Notes: generated by a model from the letters alone, not told the origin. Positions 25,506 through 35,244 are shown, counted from the stretch's first letter. The stretch: DNA of 58,791 nucleotides from Deinococcus piscis (GCF_014653275.1 NZ_BNAL01000020.1:1-58791); one strand, 5' to 3'. Numbers and translations: made by a program.

Positions 25506-26372
25506 TTAGGCCAGGTCATTCAAAATGTCGGCCACGTCCTTGCGGATGCAGGTGAACATGGGCGTGTCCTGCAGGGTGTAGTTGCTGGCCTCGGTGTAGC
25601 GCAGGCGGTGAACCAGGTCCACAAACTCCTGCGGGTAGTCCGAGTCAAAGGCCACCACGAACTCCTGGTCGTCAATGCCGTAGCTGTAGCTGGTGTTGAT
25701 GCGCACACCCTTGAACGGCTCGGAGGCGTAGATGTGCTCATCCATCATGCCCTGGCGGGAATAGGGAGTCAGGTCGTACCAGGCGCGGGTCTTGATGAAG
25801 GGATAGATAAACAGGTATTTGCCCTTGCCCGGCAGCATTTCCAGGCCGTGCCCGCTGCCCTCAATACGGACCACGTACTGGCTGCGCTTTTGCATGCTGA
25901 GGTAGTTGTAGGGCTGCGTCAGGTAGCCCATCAGTCGGGTACGGTTGAGGCGGGCCTGGGCACCCTGAAACTCTGCCGGGTCAAAGGCGATGCGCCACAG
26001 CATAAAGTCCACGTCGCCGCGCACGCCCACCAGCGAGTAGGTGCGCTGAATCAGGCCCTTTTCCGCTGGGGCACCCTCTGTCCAGCCCTGCACGGCGGCC
26101 TGAAACTCGGCCTTGATCTCCTCGCGCTCGGCCTGGGGCAAGCGGCGGAAGGCTGGGTCCAGTTTGTAAAAGGCGTAGTTGAGGTACTGGCGGTTGGCGC
26201 GGTCAGGTTCCTTCTGGCCGACCTGTCCACTGGGGTCAAGGTCCACCATGCGGCCACGGCCTTTGCGGGCGGCTACGGCGGGGCCGCTGGGCTGCATCGG
26301 CTGGCCGCCTGCGCTGCCCTGCGGGGCCGGAGTCGCCTGAGAAGCGGAATGCTGTTCTTCGGGATTGCTCAT
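25506..26372 (-). CDS. hemQ: Coproheme decarboxylase (HemQ/ChdC)
   Basis: Last step of the coproporphyrin-dependent haem pathway of Gram-positive-type bacteria: two oxidative decarboxylations turn coproheme into haem b. It has 288 residues. A disordered Gln/Pro/Ala-rich N-terminus (1-50) precedes the chlorite-dismutase-like fold. Tyr199 in AWYDL aligns with the radical-forming Tyr, and His213 in MMDEH with the proximal ligand. CACAAT lies 6 nt before the ATG, a possible variant -10. No other haem gene is adjacent. Confidence 0.88.
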   Translation of the reverse strand: MSNPEEQHSASQATPAPQGSAGGQPMQPSGPAVAARKGRGRMVDLDPSGQVGQKEPDRANRQYLNYAFYKLDPAFRRLPQAEREEIKAEFQAAVQGWTEGAPAEKGLIQRTYSLVGVRGDVDFMLWRIAFDPAEFQGAQARLNRTRLMGYLTQPYNYLSMQKRSQYVVRIEGSGHGLEMLPGKGKYLFIYPFIKTRAWYDLTPYSRQGMMDEHIYASEPFKGVRINTSYSYGIDDQEFVVAFDSDYPQEFVDLVHRLRYTEASNYTLQDTPMFTCIRKDVADILNDLA

Positions 26373-26494
26373 GGCCCTATTGTGGCATGCCTGGCACCGC
26401 TGCTCGGAGGACGATATTCCCGTCTCAGACTGTATTTTGGCTGACTGAAAGGTCGGTCAGGCTGACGGGCCCGGCAGCTGCTTTACCCTGAAGT

Positions 26495-26857
26495 ATGGCC
26501 TTTAAGCATGTTTCGTTTTTGACCCGTGACTTGGACCGGACGCTGGCGTTCTATGCCCTGCTGGGTGCTGGGCTGCTCAAGCGCCTGCGGACGCCCGAAG
26601 GGTATGACCGCGCCGTGCTGGACCTGGGTGGGGCGCGGGTACAGTTCTTTCAGATTGCGGGCGAGCAGCCCGCGCCGCACCCTCACTGGGCCGAGCATCT
26701 GGCGCTGGAGGTGCCCGACCTGGGGCTGACTGTAGAGCAGCTGCGCGGCGCAGGGTATCGTCTCAGCCGCGAGGTGCAGCCCAGTCCCGGTGGCCGCCCG
26801 ATGGCCTTTGTGCTTGACCCGGATGGGCGCTCGGTGGAACTGCTGCAGCAAGACTAA
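26495..26857 (+). CDS. VOC-superfamily protein (glyoxalase/bleomycin-resistance fold)
   Basis: The 120 residues form a single VOC unit with two beta-alpha-beta-beta-beta motifs. Candidate metal ligands are His5 (KHVSF), His68 (EHLALEV) and Glu115 (VELLQ), the glyoxalase I pattern. Lactoylglutathione lyase activity is possible but the family is very broad, so the substrate is unknown. TACCCT lies 5 nt before ATG 26495, consistent with a leaderless mRNA. Confidence 0.82.
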   Translation: MAFKHVSFLTRDLDRTLAFYALLGAGLLKRLRTPEGYDRAVLDLGGARVQFFQIAGEQPAPHPHWAEHLALEVPDLGLTVEQLRGAGYRLSREVQPSPGGRPMAFVLDPDGRSVELLQQD

Positions 26858-26918
26858 GGCTATGTGCCCATGCTCCGGGTGCGTGGCCAAGTGAGCTGGT
26901 CAAGTCTCTGCAAAAGAA

Positions 26919-26949
26919 AGCCGTCCGCGCTGGGGACACGCGAACGGCT
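26919..26949 (-). terminator. Terminator of the AI-2E-family permease gene
   Basis: AGCCGT (26919-26924) pairs with ACGGCT (26944-26949), extended by CGCG/CGCG after one mismatch. On the minus strand it runs into CTTTCTTTTG. Confidence 0.6.
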
Positions 26950-26964
26950 CATGGGCAGAGCAGG

Positions 26965-28080
26965 CTAGGGGCCTTCGGTATAGACCTTGGAGGAGTAGTA
27001 ATACTTCTCCACTGCCAGCTTGCCCAGGGCCACCAGCGGCACAGCGATCAGGGCACCGGCAAAGCCCAGCACACTGGCCCCGATCAGGATGCTCAGCAGC
27101 ACGGTGATGGGGTGGAGGTCGGTGGTCTTGGACAGCACGATGGGGCTGAGGAAGCTGCCTTCTACCTGGTTGGCGATCAGGAAGACCGCAATGGCGAGCA
27201 GCACCTTGGTCACGCCCATCGGGGCAGCCAGCAAAATGGCTGGAATGGCCCCGATAATCGGCCCCAGGTAAGGGATGATGTTGAACGCACCCGCCAGAAA
27301 GCCGATGGCAAGTGCACTGGGAATGCCCAGCAGACTGAGTCCCAGGGCAACGACGCTGCCGACGAACAGGGCAATCAGCAGCTGGCCGCGCACGTAGCCG
27401 CCGATGGCCGTGCCCGCCAGATCAGCGAATTCCAGCACGCGGGGCTGCCAGGGACGGGGAAACATCTTGAGCATGGCGCGGTTGACCCGGCTGTAATCCA
27501 GCATCAGGTACACACTCATCAGGATGACGATCAGCAGCCGCCCCAGGACACTGCCGATGGTGGCGATAGAAGTGAGCAGTGCGCCCTGAGGGTCCAGCCA
27601 GCGCTGCAACATGGGCACCAGATTGTCGCCCAGGTTGCGGATGTAGGTCTGGACTGTGTCGACGATGCCGGCGCGGGCGTCTTCCAGGCCGGTGACGCCG
27701 CGTGCGCTGAGCCACTGAATCCAGCTGTCGGCCCAGCCTTCGATGTTCTGAACCAGCGTGGGCAACTGCCGCAGCAGGTCGATCAGCTGGCTGGCAATGG
27801 TGCCCAGCAGGACCCCTGCGACAGTCAGCAAGCCGCCGAACAGGAGGAGCACGAACAGCACGCCCAGGCCGCGTGGCACCCGGCCACGTTCTAGCCAGTT
27901 CAGCATGGGATTGGCGATATAAGCGATCAGGTAAGCAATGGCAAAGTTCACCAGGATGCTGCTGATCATGCCGGTGAAGTAATAGGCCACAATGCCCAGC
28001 AGTGCAAAGACAACCAGACGGAACCAGGGGCTGCGCCAGGCGTATGCAAACGCGTTGGGAGGTTTCGGGGTAGAGATCAC
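26965..28080 (-). CDS. AI-2E family transporter (TqsA/PerM type)
   Basis: Integral membrane protein of 371 residues with about seven or eight hydrophobic segments. It has the family pattern: paired N-terminal helices, a soluble helical stretch (about 90-160), then a C-terminal helix bundle containing AGAFNIIPYLGPIIGAIPA near residue 265. Members export varied small molecules; autoinducer-2 export is proven for few, so the name gives the family only. The start is GTG 28080, with TATACT 7 nt upstream, a clear leaderless arrangement. Confidence 0.85.
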   Translation of the reverse strand: MISTPKPPNAFAYAWRSPWFRLVVFALLGIVAYYFTGMISSILVNFAIAYLIAYIANPMLNWLERGRVPRGLGVLFVLLLFGGLLTVAGVLLGTIASQLIDLLRQLPTLVQNIEGWADSWIQWLSARGVTGLEDARAGIVDTVQTYIRNLGDNLVPMLQRWLDPQGALLTSIATIGSVLGRLLIVILMSVYLMLDYSRVNRAMLKMFPRPWQPRVLEFADLAGTAIGGYVRGQLLIALFVGSVVALGLSLLGIPSALAIGFLAGAFNIIPYLGPIIGAIPAILLAAPMGVTKVLLAIAVFLIANQVEGSFLSPIVLSKTTDLHPITVLLSILIGASVLGFAGALIAVPLVALGKLAVEKYYYSSKVYTEGP

Positions 28081-28232
28081 GCCACGCAGTATAGGTAAGG
28101 TTCCCTCAGTGAAGGGAGGCTCTGTCCTTAGTGAAACTTGGGCTCTGGAGACGGGACAGAGAATGAAGCGGGGGTGCCCAGGGCAGTGGGCGGGCAGCCA
28201 CAGCAGGGGGCAAATACTCTACACTCGGAGCC

Positions 28233-28655
28233 ATGTCGACTGAAAGAACTTTTGCCATGATCAAACCTGACGGCGTCAAGCGCGGCCTGACCGCCGAAAT
28301 CCTGCGCCGCATTGAACTCAAGGGCTACCGCGTGGTGGGCCTGAAGCTGTACCAGATTCCCCGCGAAACAGCTGAAAGCCACTACGGTGAGCACAGCGAG
28401 AAGCCCTTTTTTGGTGAGCTGGTGGACTTCATCACCTCCGGCCCCGTGGTCGCCATCGCCCTGGAAGGCGAGAACGCCATCGCTGGCTGGCGCGGCATGA
28501 TGGGCGCAACCAACCCCGCCAACGCCGCTCCTGGCACCATTCGCGGTGACTTTGCCACCAACATGGGCGAGAATGTGACCCACGGCAGTGACAGCCCCGA
28601 GAGCGCCCAGCGCGAACTGGCACTGTTCTTCAGCGAAGGCGAACTGCTGAACTAA
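28233..28655 (+). CDS. ndk: Nucleoside diphosphate kinase
   Basis: Balances NTP and dNTP pools by phosphate transfer through a phosphohistidine. It has 140 residues, normal length. The catalytic residue is His117 in NVTHGSDS; the KPDGVKRGL loop is residues 11-19. TACACT (28220-28225) lies 7 nt before ATG 28233, with no Shine-Dalgarno between. It is followed by a terminator. Confidence 0.97.
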   Translation: MSTERTFAMIKPDGVKRGLTAEILRRIELKGYRVVGLKLYQIPRETAESHYGEHSEKPFFGELVDFITSGPVVAIALEGENAIAGWRGMMGATNPANAAPGTIRGDFATNMGENVTHGSDSPESAQRELALFFSEGELLN

Positions 28656-28673
28656 GCCTGCGCAGCTTGGTGT

Positions 28674-28704
28674 ATGGCTCCCGCGTGGCGGGGGCTATTT
28701 TTTT
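28674..28704 (+). terminator. Terminator after ndk
   Basis: The GC-rich hairpin ATGGCTCCCGC / GCGGGGGCTAT (28674-28697, with wobble pairs) is followed by seven T residues. Confidence 0.85.
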
Positions 28705-28735
28705 GTCCCGGCCCAGCTGGCCTATGCTGGCAGGC

Positions 28736-29047
28736 GTGTTGCACCACCTCACCCTGCTGCTGAGCGCCGCGCTGCTCCTCGTCCTGCTGACCCTGGGCCT
28801 GGGATTACAGCTGCGGCGCTTTGCTGTGGCGCGGGCCTGGCACCACCGGCTGTACTTTGCAGTGGTGGCCGGCGTGGTCCTGAGCAGCCTGCTGGCTTGG
28901 CGGGCAGGAGCGCCTTGGCTCTGGCTGCTGCCCGCGCTGGTCCTGCTGCTGCTGATGCCGCTGACCCGCCCAGGCCGCGCCGGGCACTGGAGGCTGGCGC
29001 TGGCCTGTGCGCTGGCTTTTGGGCTGGGGCTGTGGGGGGCGTGGTGA
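28736..29047 (+). CDS. Small four-helix membrane protein, unknown function
   Basis: The 103 residues are almost entirely hydrophobic: about four transmembrane helices separated by short Arg/His/Pro-rich turns. I recognise no family. An upstream start at 28667 would lie inside the ndk terminator. GTG 28736, with TATGCT (28723-28728) exactly 7 nt upstream, fits the leaderless pattern of the region. It converges with the next gene with a 1-nt gap and no terminator. Confidence 0.65.
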   Translation: MLHHLTLLLSAALLLVLLTLGLGLQLRRFAVARAWHHRLYFAVVAGVVLSSLLAWRAGAPWLWLLPALVLLLLMPLTRPGRAGHWRLALACALAFGLGLWGAW

Positions 29048-29048
29048 A

Positions 29049-30032
29049 CTACAGTGCGACTTCGGTGCCCAGGCCCCGCTGCCGGGCTTCCTGGTAAGCT
29101 CCCAGCGCCACCGCCAGGTCGAAATAGGCGGCCCCCACGCACTTGAAGAAGATAATTTCCTCCTCGGTCTGGCGGCCTGCTTTGGCTCCAGCCACCACGC
29201 CCGCCAGGTCTGAATGCGCCTGCTCAAAGCTCCAAAAGCCCTGCTGCTCGGCATGAATCAGCTCACCCGCTTCGTGGCGGGTGCCTTCCAGGGTGTCCAG
29301 CACGACTTTGCTGGCGCGGCGGATGGTGGTTTCATCCACTTCACGCATAGAAGGCAGATAAGAACCGATGCCACTGATGAAGGTGCCGGGTTGCAGCGCC
29401 TTACCGTCAAAGACGGGTGTGCTGGACTGAGTGGACGCCACCAGCATGTCCGAGGCTTCGACCAGGGCTTCGGCGGTAGGGGAGACGGAGATGCTGACGC
29501 CCGGCAGCTCGGTGCGCAGGTCTTCGGCCAGTGTGTGTGCTTTGTCGGGCGTGCGGTTGAACAGGCGCAGTTCGCTCAGCGGGCGCACCTCCTGCACTGC
29601 CTGAATCTGCTCCAATGCCATACCGCCCGTGCCGATCACGCCCAGTCGCGATGCTTGCGGGCGCGCCAGGTGCTGCGCGGCCAGGCCGGTCAGTGCCCCA
29701 GTCCGCAGGCGGGTCAGATATGAAGCGCTGAGCAGGGCGACATGCTGTCCGGTGTCGGCCTCGGTGAGGAGGGTCACGCCCTGAATGGTGGGCAGGCCAC
29801 GCGGCGGATTGTGCGGAAACACCGTCACCACTTTGCTGCCCACCGCGCCCAATCCGCCGATGGCGCTCGGCATGTACAGCGCGGAGGCTTCACGTTCTGG
29901 CACGTCCAGCACCAGCCGGGGCGGGTTCTGCACCTGCCCGGCGTGCTCGGCCTGAAGCGCTGGGGCCAGGTCACGCAGGGCTTCACGCATCCCATAAAAG
30001 GAACGAATCTGCTCTTCACTGAGGATCAGCAT
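29049..30032 (-). CDS. Ornithine cyclodeaminase / mu-crystallin family protein
   Basis: NAD(P)-dependent enzyme fold of 327 residues with a Rossmann domain (RLGVIGTGGMALEQIQ near 150). Family members include ornithine cyclodeaminase (ornithine to proline plus ammonia), alanine dehydrogenase and ketimine reductase; the sequence alone does not separate them. The gene starts 5 nt after the stop of the upstream MHS transporter, so they probably form an operon linking uptake and catabolism of an amino or imino acid. TAGGCT 7 nt before the ATG could give it a second, leaderless promoter. Confidence 0.82.
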   Translation of the reverse strand: MLILSEEQIRSFYGMREALRDLAPALQAEHAGQVQNPPRLVLDVPEREASALYMPSAIGGLGAVGSKVVTVFPHNPPRGLPTIQGVTLLTEADTGQHVALLSASYLTRLRTGALTGLAAQHLARPQASRLGVIGTGGMALEQIQAVQEVRPLSELRLFNRTPDKAHTLAEDLRTELPGVSISVSPTAEALVEASDMLVASTQSSTPVFDGKALQPGTFISGIGSYLPSMREVDETTIRRASKVVLDTLEGTRHEAGELIHAEQQGFWSFEQAHSDLAGVVAGAKAGRQTEEEIIFFKCVGAAYFDLAVALGAYQEARQRGLGTEVAL

Positions 30033-30037
30033 GGCTC

Positions 30038-31363
30038 TTAGCCTACCCGTTCGCTGTGCAGCGGATCGAGCTGTTCGCCTTGCCGCTCAGGGACGGAGGC
30101 GACGGCCACCAGCGAGATCACTGCCGCCAGCATGATGTATAGGGCGACGGGCACATAAGAGTTGTCGTAGGCGTTCAGCAGCGCGGTGGCGACCAACGGC
30201 GCGGTGCCGCCCGCCAGCGCCGCCCCGATCTGGTAACCCAGCGTAATGCCGGTGTAGCGCACGTTGGAGCGGAAGATTTCTGAGAACATGGTGCCGAGCA
30301 CGGCGGTAATCGGTGCCCAGATAATTCCCAGGCCAATCACGGTGGCCAAAACCAGGAGCGGCACGGACCCTTGGTGCAGCAGCCAGAAGTAGGGAAAGGC
30401 AAACAGCGCCATAGCGATGGCCCCGGCGATATACAGCGGTTTGCGGCCAATCCGGTCCGACAGAGCGCCCATCACCGGAATCAGCAGCGTGGTCACGACG
30501 GTGCCAATCGTGACGGCCATCAGCGTGCTGGTGCGGTCAAAGCCGAGCTGCGTGGTGGCGTAGGACACCACGAAGGTGCTGAAGATATAAAAAGGTGCTG
30601 TCTCCACCACTTTGGCCCCAATCGCAATCAGCACCTCGCGCCAGTGGGTGCGTAGGGTTTCGACCAGGGGCACTTCGGCCAGCTCGCCGCTCTTTTGGGC
30701 GGCCTTGAAGGACGGCGTTTCATCTATGCCTTTGCGAATCCACAGGCCAAAGGCAATCAGTACGGCGCTGAACAGGAATGGCATCCGCCAGCCCCAGCTC
30801 ATGAACTGTTCTTCGGGCAGCAAGGTCATCAGCGAGAGGGCCACAGTGCCCAGCAACATCCCCAGCGCCACGCCCATCTGCGGCACACTGCCAAACAGAC
30901 CGCGCTGCTCTTTAGGGGCGTACTCTACCGCCAGCAGCAGTGCCCCGCCCCATTCACCGCCGATGCCCAGGCCCTGAATCAGCCGCAGCGTAATCAGCAG
31001 GATTGGAGCCCAGATGCCAATCATCTCGTAGGTGGGCAGCAGGCCCATGCCCACGGTGGCCAGGCCCATGAGTGTGAGGGTCAGCACCAGCGTTTGCTTG
31101 CGCCCGATGCGGTCCCCGATATGGCTGAACAGCACCCCGCCAAATGGCCGAATAAAAAAGGCCAGGGCGAAAGACGCGTACGAGAGCAGCAAACCCACCG
31201 CCGGGTCTTCGGTGGGAAAAAAGAGCTTGTTGAACACCAGTCCGGCGACTGTGCCATACAGGAAATAGTCGAACCACTCAATGGTGCTGCCGACCAAGCT
31301 GGCCAGCAGTACCCGGCGGGAAGTCGGGTCAGAAATGGAGGGAACAGGGGCAGGCTGAGTCAT
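30038..31363 (-). CDS. MFS transporter, metabolite:H+ symporter (MHS) family
   Basis: Twelve-helix inner-membrane symporter of 441 residues, related to ProP and the shikimate/citrate carriers. Signature stretches are STIEWFDYFLYG near residue 20, RPFGGVLFSHIGDRIGRK near 80 and RLIQGLGIGGEWGGA near 135. The start ATG 31363 follows AAGGAG by five bases; the track back to 31423 is rejected. The likely substrate is an organic or amino acid used by the downstream cyclodeaminase homologue. The promoter carries a palindrome (31426-31439). Confidence 0.87.
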   Translation of the reverse strand: MTQPAPVPSISDPTSRRVLLASLVGSTIEWFDYFLYGTVAGLVFNKLFFPTEDPAVGLLLSYASFALAFFIRPFGGVLFSHIGDRIGRKQTLVLTLTLMGLATVGMGLLPTYEMIGIWAPILLITLRLIQGLGIGGEWGGALLLAVEYAPKEQRGLFGSVPQMGVALGMLLGTVALSLMTLLPEEQFMSWGWRMPFLFSAVLIAFGLWIRKGIDETPSFKAAQKSGELAEVPLVETLRTHWREVLIAIGAKVVETAPFYIFSTFVVSYATTQLGFDRTSTLMAVTIGTVVTTLLIPVMGALSDRIGRKPLYIAGAIAMALFAFPYFWLLHQGSVPLLVLATVIGLGIIWAPITAVLGTMFSEIFRSNVRYTGITLGYQIGAALAGGTAPLVATALLNAYDNSYVPVALYIMLAAVISLVAVASVPERQGEQLDPLHSERVG

Positions 31364-31402
31364 CTTGGCTCCTTGAAGTTGAACTTTGGGGTGTGAGCCC
31401 TG

Positions 31403-31439
31403 ACTATAGCGGTTGCTTGGCATTTGGGACAGTTGTCCC
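31403..31439 (-). promoter_or_regulatory. MHS transporter promoter with operator candidate
   Basis: On the minus strand TATAGT (31403-31408) is a good -10. The -35 position, 17 bases away (31426-31431), falls in a 6-2-6 palindrome GGGACA-GT-TGTCCC (31426-31439). A repressor bound there would block the promoter. Confidence 0.45.
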
Positions 31440-31530
31440 TAGCTGGCCTGGGCTACAGCCACCTACAAGACCACTTGTGAGGCAGTGAGAGCAGACGCTG
31501 CGGCGCACCCAGATGGTCTAGGCTGCGGAG

Positions 31531-32316
31531 ATGGAACTTCTTGATGGGTTGATGGCCCGCCGCACCACCAACGGTCCTTTTCGCCCGGACCCCGTCTCCA
31601 AGGAGCACCAGCACCTGCTGATGCGGGTGGCGCAGGCTGCGCCCAGCCACTTCAACTCGCAGCCCTGGCGCTTCGTGCTGATTGAAGACCCGCAGACCAT
31701 TGGCCGCGTTGCTGAGATTGCTGGGCAGAGCATGACCGAGCTGATTGACGCCGGGGTCTTTTTTGAGCGCTACCGCCGGTACTTCCGCTTCTCGCAGGCT
31801 GAGATGGAAGAGCGGCGTGACGGCATTCACATTGACCATCTGCCCGCCCCACTGAGGCCTTTTACCCGGCAGATTTTCAGCGATTCGGGCCTGAGCCTGA
31901 TGCGCCGCTTAGGGGTGCCGAAGAAACTGGGCGAGGAAAACCGCCGTCTGGTGGCAGGCAGCCCCCTGCTGCTGGCCGTGCTGCTGGACAAAGAGGAGTA
32001 CCGCCCCGGCGAGCTGAGCGGCTTTTATTCGGTGTTTGGGATGGGCGCGGCAGTAGAGAACATCTGGAATGCCGTAGGCGAGCTGGGCATGGGCATTCAG
32101 TTTGTCTCTACACCGATGGAGCTGCCGCACCGCTGGCAGGCCATCTGCGAGTTGCTGGACGTTCCACCCGAGTTGGAGCTGATGGCGGTCTACCGCCTGG
32201 GCTACCTGCCTGAAGACCAGGGCCGCCCCAGCATTGACTGGAGCAGCCGTCACCGCAAGCGGCTATCGCAGTATGTGTACCGCGAAAAAGTCGGCCAACC
32301 CGAACAGGACGGCTAA
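31531..32316 (+). CDS. Nitroreductase-family flavoprotein
   Basis: FMN-dependent NAD(P)H oxidoreductase of 261 residues. The N-terminal RRTTNGPF and [16 protein letters not shown] stretches are the usual FMN-binding start of the family, and [19 protein letters not shown] near 170 is the central helix. The middle section (about 80-130) is longer than in NfsB-like enzymes. The natural substrate is unknown. TAGGCT (31519-31524) lies 6 nt before ATG 31531. It diverges from the MHS transporter. Confidence 0.85.
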   Translation: MELLDGLMARRTTNGPFRPDPVSKEHQHLLMRVAQAAPSHFNSQPWRFVLIEDPQTIGRVAEIAGQSMTELIDAGVFFERYRRYFRFSQAEMEERRDGIHIDHLPAPLRPFTRQIFSDSGLSLMRRLGVPKKLGEENRRLVAGSPLLLAVLLDKEEYRPGELSGFYSVFGMGAAVENIWNAVGELGMGIQFVSTPMELPHRWQAICELLDVPPELELMAVYRLGYLPEDQGRPSIDWSSRHRKRLSQYVYREKVGQPEQDG

Positions 32317-32459
32317 ATAGCCGCCGGGGAAGTCGCCTGGACCCAGGGTGCAACCAGCACAAGGGGGGGGCGCCACTATTGGGCACGGGCTCACCTTCCA
32401 CAATAAGACCGACTGGGAGTTGCTGACGCTGGAAGTCGGCAGCGTCCCGAGGGAGCTCT

Positions 32460-33422
32460 ATGAACCATTCACATGAACAGCCCCCCCTGAGTGCGGGGGG
32501 CGACCCTGTTGACTCTTCAGCCGCTGAGCTGCCCAGTGCGGCGGCGGCGGGCACGTTTGCGCTGGGCGGAGAGTTGCCAGTAGCCCGACTGGGCTTCGGT
32601 GCGCTACACACGGTGGGACGCGGTGGCTGGGGCGAGCCCGCTGACGAACCCCTGATTCGCGAATTGCTGGCGCTGGTTCCACAACTGGGCGTCAATCTGA
32701 TTGATACCGCTGACGCCTACGGCCCGCACCTGAGCGAAGACCTGATTCGTCAGGCGCTGCACCCCTATGACACGGTGGTCGTGGCGACCAAAGGTGGTCA
32801 GGTGCGGCCCACTCCCGCCGAGTGGCGACCACTGGGCCGGCCCGAATATCTCAAGCAGGCCGCGCAGCTCTCGCGCCGGCGTCTGGGCGTGGAAAGCATT
32901 GACCTGTGGCAGCTGCACCGCATTGACCGCCGGGTGCCGCGCGACGAGCAGTTCTGCGCCATCCGCGAGCTGCGCGACGAGGGCGTGATTCGCCATGTGG
33001 GCCTGAGCGAGTGCCAGGTGGAGGATATTGAGGTCGCGCAGCGCTATTTCCCGGTGGCGACGGTCCAAAATCAGTACAACCTGGTTTACCGTCGCAGCGA
33101 GAATGTGCTGAATTACTGCGCCGAGCGCGGGATTGGCTTTATGCCCTGGAATCCACTGGGCATGGGGCAACTGGCCACGGGCGGCACCCTGACTGGGGTG
33201 GCCGCTGAGCTGGGGGCGACCCCGGCCCAGGTCGCGCTGGCCTGGCTGCTGCGCCGCAGCCCGGTGATGCTGCCGATCCCAGGGACGGCCCGGCCCGCAC
33301 ACCTGCGTGAGAACGTGGCCGCGGCTTCGCTAGTCCTCAGTGATGAGCAGTTTGACCGGCTGGACCGTGCAGGCCGCAGCGAGTGGCAGCTGGAACTGAG
33401 CGATGAGGAAGACCTGCTCTGA
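32460..33422 (+). CDS. Aldo/keto reductase
   Basis: NADPH-dependent carbonyl reductase with a TIM-barrel fold, 320 residues. The catalytic tetrad is Asp82, Tyr87, Lys111 and His153. [16 protein letters not shown] near residue 275 contacts the cofactor phosphate. The N-terminal 35 residues form a Ser/Ala-rich extension. GAGGGAG just before ATG 32460 supports the start. The physiological substrate cannot be inferred. Confidence 0.88.
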   Translation: MNHSHEQPPLSAGGDPVDSSAAELPSAAAAGTFALGGELPVARLGFGALHTVGRGGWGEPADEPLIRELLALVPQLGVNLIDTADAYGPHLSEDLIRQALHPYDTVVVATKGGQVRPTPAEWRPLGRPEYLKQAAQLSRRRLGVESIDLWQLHRIDRRVPRDEQFCAIRELRDEGVIRHVGLSECQVEDIEVAQRYFPVATVQNQYNLVYRRSENVLNYCAERGIGFMPWNPLGMGQLATGGTLTGVAAELGATPAQVALAWLLRRSPVMLPIPGTARPAHLRENVAAASLVLSDEQFDRLDRAGRSEWQLELSDEEDLL

Positions 33423-33604
33423 GCGGCTGCTCCCGATTCCTGTTCTGGACTCCTGCGGTGTGCGCTGCACCCGGCTGCCCCTGGTAAATGAATGAGCATG
33501 AGGATACATTAAGTGCAGGTTTCCGTCCTGACAGCTCTGAATCTAGCCCTGGCGCGGCTTTTGGCGTACCGGCGGCGAGCGGACGCGCAACCTGTGGAGG
33601 AATC

Positions 33605-34045
33605 ATGAAACAGACCTGGATGCACGCTGCCCTGGCGCTCGGCGCCGTTCTCTGCATGCCGCAGGCCCTGGCCGCTGCCGACGCCGTGCCCATGTACGAC
33701 GATGTGGTAGAAGAAGTGGTGGCCGATGACTACCGCGCTGTCGGCACTCCTATGATGGGCCGCCTGCTGACCGAAGAGCAGCGCCTGATTCCGCTCAAGG
33801 TGCCCGCGAAGGGCAACTATCTGGTGCTGGCCGCCTGCGACGACGACTGCTATGACATTGACCTGTCGCTGTTCGGCGCAGACGGCACCCTGCTGTACCG
33901 GGACGACTACGATGACGACTACCCTGTGGTCTACGGTGATGAGCTCAAAGCTGGGCAGACCATCTACGCCATGATCAGCATGTACGACTGCATGAACGAA
34001 GACGACGGCTGTCAGTACCGCCTGGGCTTGTTCGCAGAGAAATAA
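33605..34045 (+). CDS. Secreted Asp-rich small protein, unknown function
   Basis: The 146 residues begin with a Sec signal peptide (cut after about residue 24, LAAADA). The mature part is very acidic, with clusters CDDDCYDID and RDDYDDDYP and four cysteines in the motifs CDDDC and CMNEDDGC, which could form disulfides and bind calcium. It resembles the bacterial pre-peptidase C-terminal beta fold only in broad layout. The start has GGAGG seven bases upstream. It is followed by a hairpin, so it is monocistronic. Confidence 0.75.
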   Translation: MKQTWMHAALALGAVLCMPQALAAADAVPMYDDVVEEVVADDYRAVGTPMMGRLLTEEQRLIPLKVPAKGNYLVLAACDDDCYDIDLSLFGADGTLLYRDDYDDDYPVVYGDELKAGQTIYAMISMYDCMNEDDGCQYRLGLFAEK

Positions 34046-34086
34046 CAGACAAGTAACAGAGAAATAACGAGTCAGCATATGCGGGC

Positions 34087-34125
34087 ACAACGGGCCACTC
34101 CTGCAAAAAGGGGGTGGCCCCGTTG
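34087..34125 (+). terminator. Hairpin after the Asp-rich secreted protein
   Basis: CAACGGGCCAC (34088-34098) pairs with GTGGCCCCGTTG (34114-34125) with one bulged base. There is no T-run after it on the plus strand. Confidence 0.5.
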
Positions 34126-34191
34126 CTGTGAGTTGGGTTCTCCGTCACAGGTTACGGCCTGGATGGGAGTCGCAGGCGCACAATAGGCCCT

Positions 34192-35244
34192 ATGACTCTC
34201 CCTTTGCTGCGTTCACTGGTCACCGGCACTCCTCCCTACCGGGCGGCCCAGGCTCAGATTCAGGAGGCTGCCGAGCAGTTTTTCCCCCGGCTGGCTGCCC
34301 GCTCCAGCTTGAGAGGCGTCTTTGCCAATGCCCAGATCGAAGAGCGTGCCCTGGCGCAGCCGCTGGACTGGTTTGCTCAGCCGCACTCGTTTGCCGAGAA
34401 GAACGCCGTATTTGTGCGCGAAGCTCGTGCTCTCACGGGCCGACTGGCTGCACAGGCGATCCAGCAAGCGGGTCTGACACCGGCCCAAATTGACGCGGTG
34501 GTCGTGGTGAATACCACTGGCATCAGCACGCCGAGTCTGGACGCCTGGTTGATCGGTGAGCTGGGTATTGATCCACACGCGGCCCGGATGCCGCTGTGGG
34601 GGCTGGGCTGCGCGGGCGGTGCGGCAGGGCTGGCCCGCGCCGCCGACCTGGTCCGCGCCGGTCACCGTGCGGTGCTGTACGTGGCGGTGGAGCTGTGTAG
34701 CCTCACCTTTTTGCCGGAAGATGAAAGCCCGTCTAACTGGGTTGGGCTGGCCCTGTTTGCCGATGGCGCTGCCGCTGCCGTCATCACGGCTCCGGAGCTG
34801 GACGCCGCTCCGCCCCGGCTGGCCCTGCATGGCGCACGCTCTACCCTGATCCCAGACAGCGAAGATGTCATGGGCTGGGACGTGGTGGAAGCGGGCCTCA
34901 AAGTACGCTTTAGCCGCAGCATTCCGGCGCTGGTGCAGGAGCTGATGGCTACGAACGTGGCCGACACCCTGGCAGAAGCCGGTTGGGCGCGGGATGACCT
35001 GCGGCTGTGGGCCGTGCATCCCGGCGGAACCAAGGTGCTGGAAGCCTACGCTGAGGTTCTGAATCTGACGCCACAGGACTTGTGGGCCAGCTGGGAGGTG
35101 CTGCGCGGTCATGGCAACATGAGTAGTGTCACGGTGCTGTTCGTGCTGGAGCGGTTGCTGGCTGCTGGGGTGCAGGGACGCGGGCTCCTCAGTGCGATGG
35201 GGCCAGGCTTCAGCGCCGAGCAGGTGCTGATAGAAGCGCTCTGA
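34192..35244 (+). CDS. Type III polyketide synthase (chalcone/stilbene synthase family)
   Basis: Homodimeric enzyme condensing acyl-CoA starters with malonyl-CoA units. The 350 residues have the full catalytic triad Cys140 (GLGCAGG), His276 (VHPGGTKV) and Asn309 (GHGNMSS). The protein is active by these criteria and not a ketoacyl synthase III, whose length and GNTS region differ. Bacterial relatives make alkylresorcinols, alkylpyrones or tetrahydroxynaphthalene; which applies is unknown. No methyltransferase, oxidase or cytochrome P450 gene adjoins it. CACAAT lies 7 nt before the ATG. Confidence 0.9.
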   Translation: MTLPLLRSLVTGTPPYRAAQAQIQEAAEQFFPRLAARSSLRGVFANAQIEERALAQPLDWFAQPHSFAEKNAVFVREARALTGRLAAQAIQQAGLTPAQIDAVVVVNTTGISTPSLDAWLIGELGIDPHAARMPLWGLGCAGGAAGLARAADLVRAGHRAVLYVAVELCSLTFLPEDESPSNWVGLALFADGAAAAVITAPELDAAPPRLALHGARSTLIPDSEDVMGWDVVEAGLKVRFSRSIPALVQELMATNVADTLAEAGWARDDLRLWAVHPGGTKVLEAYAEVLNLTPQDLWASWEVLRGHGNMSSVTVLFVLERLLAAGVQGRGLLSAMGPGFSAEQVLIEAL

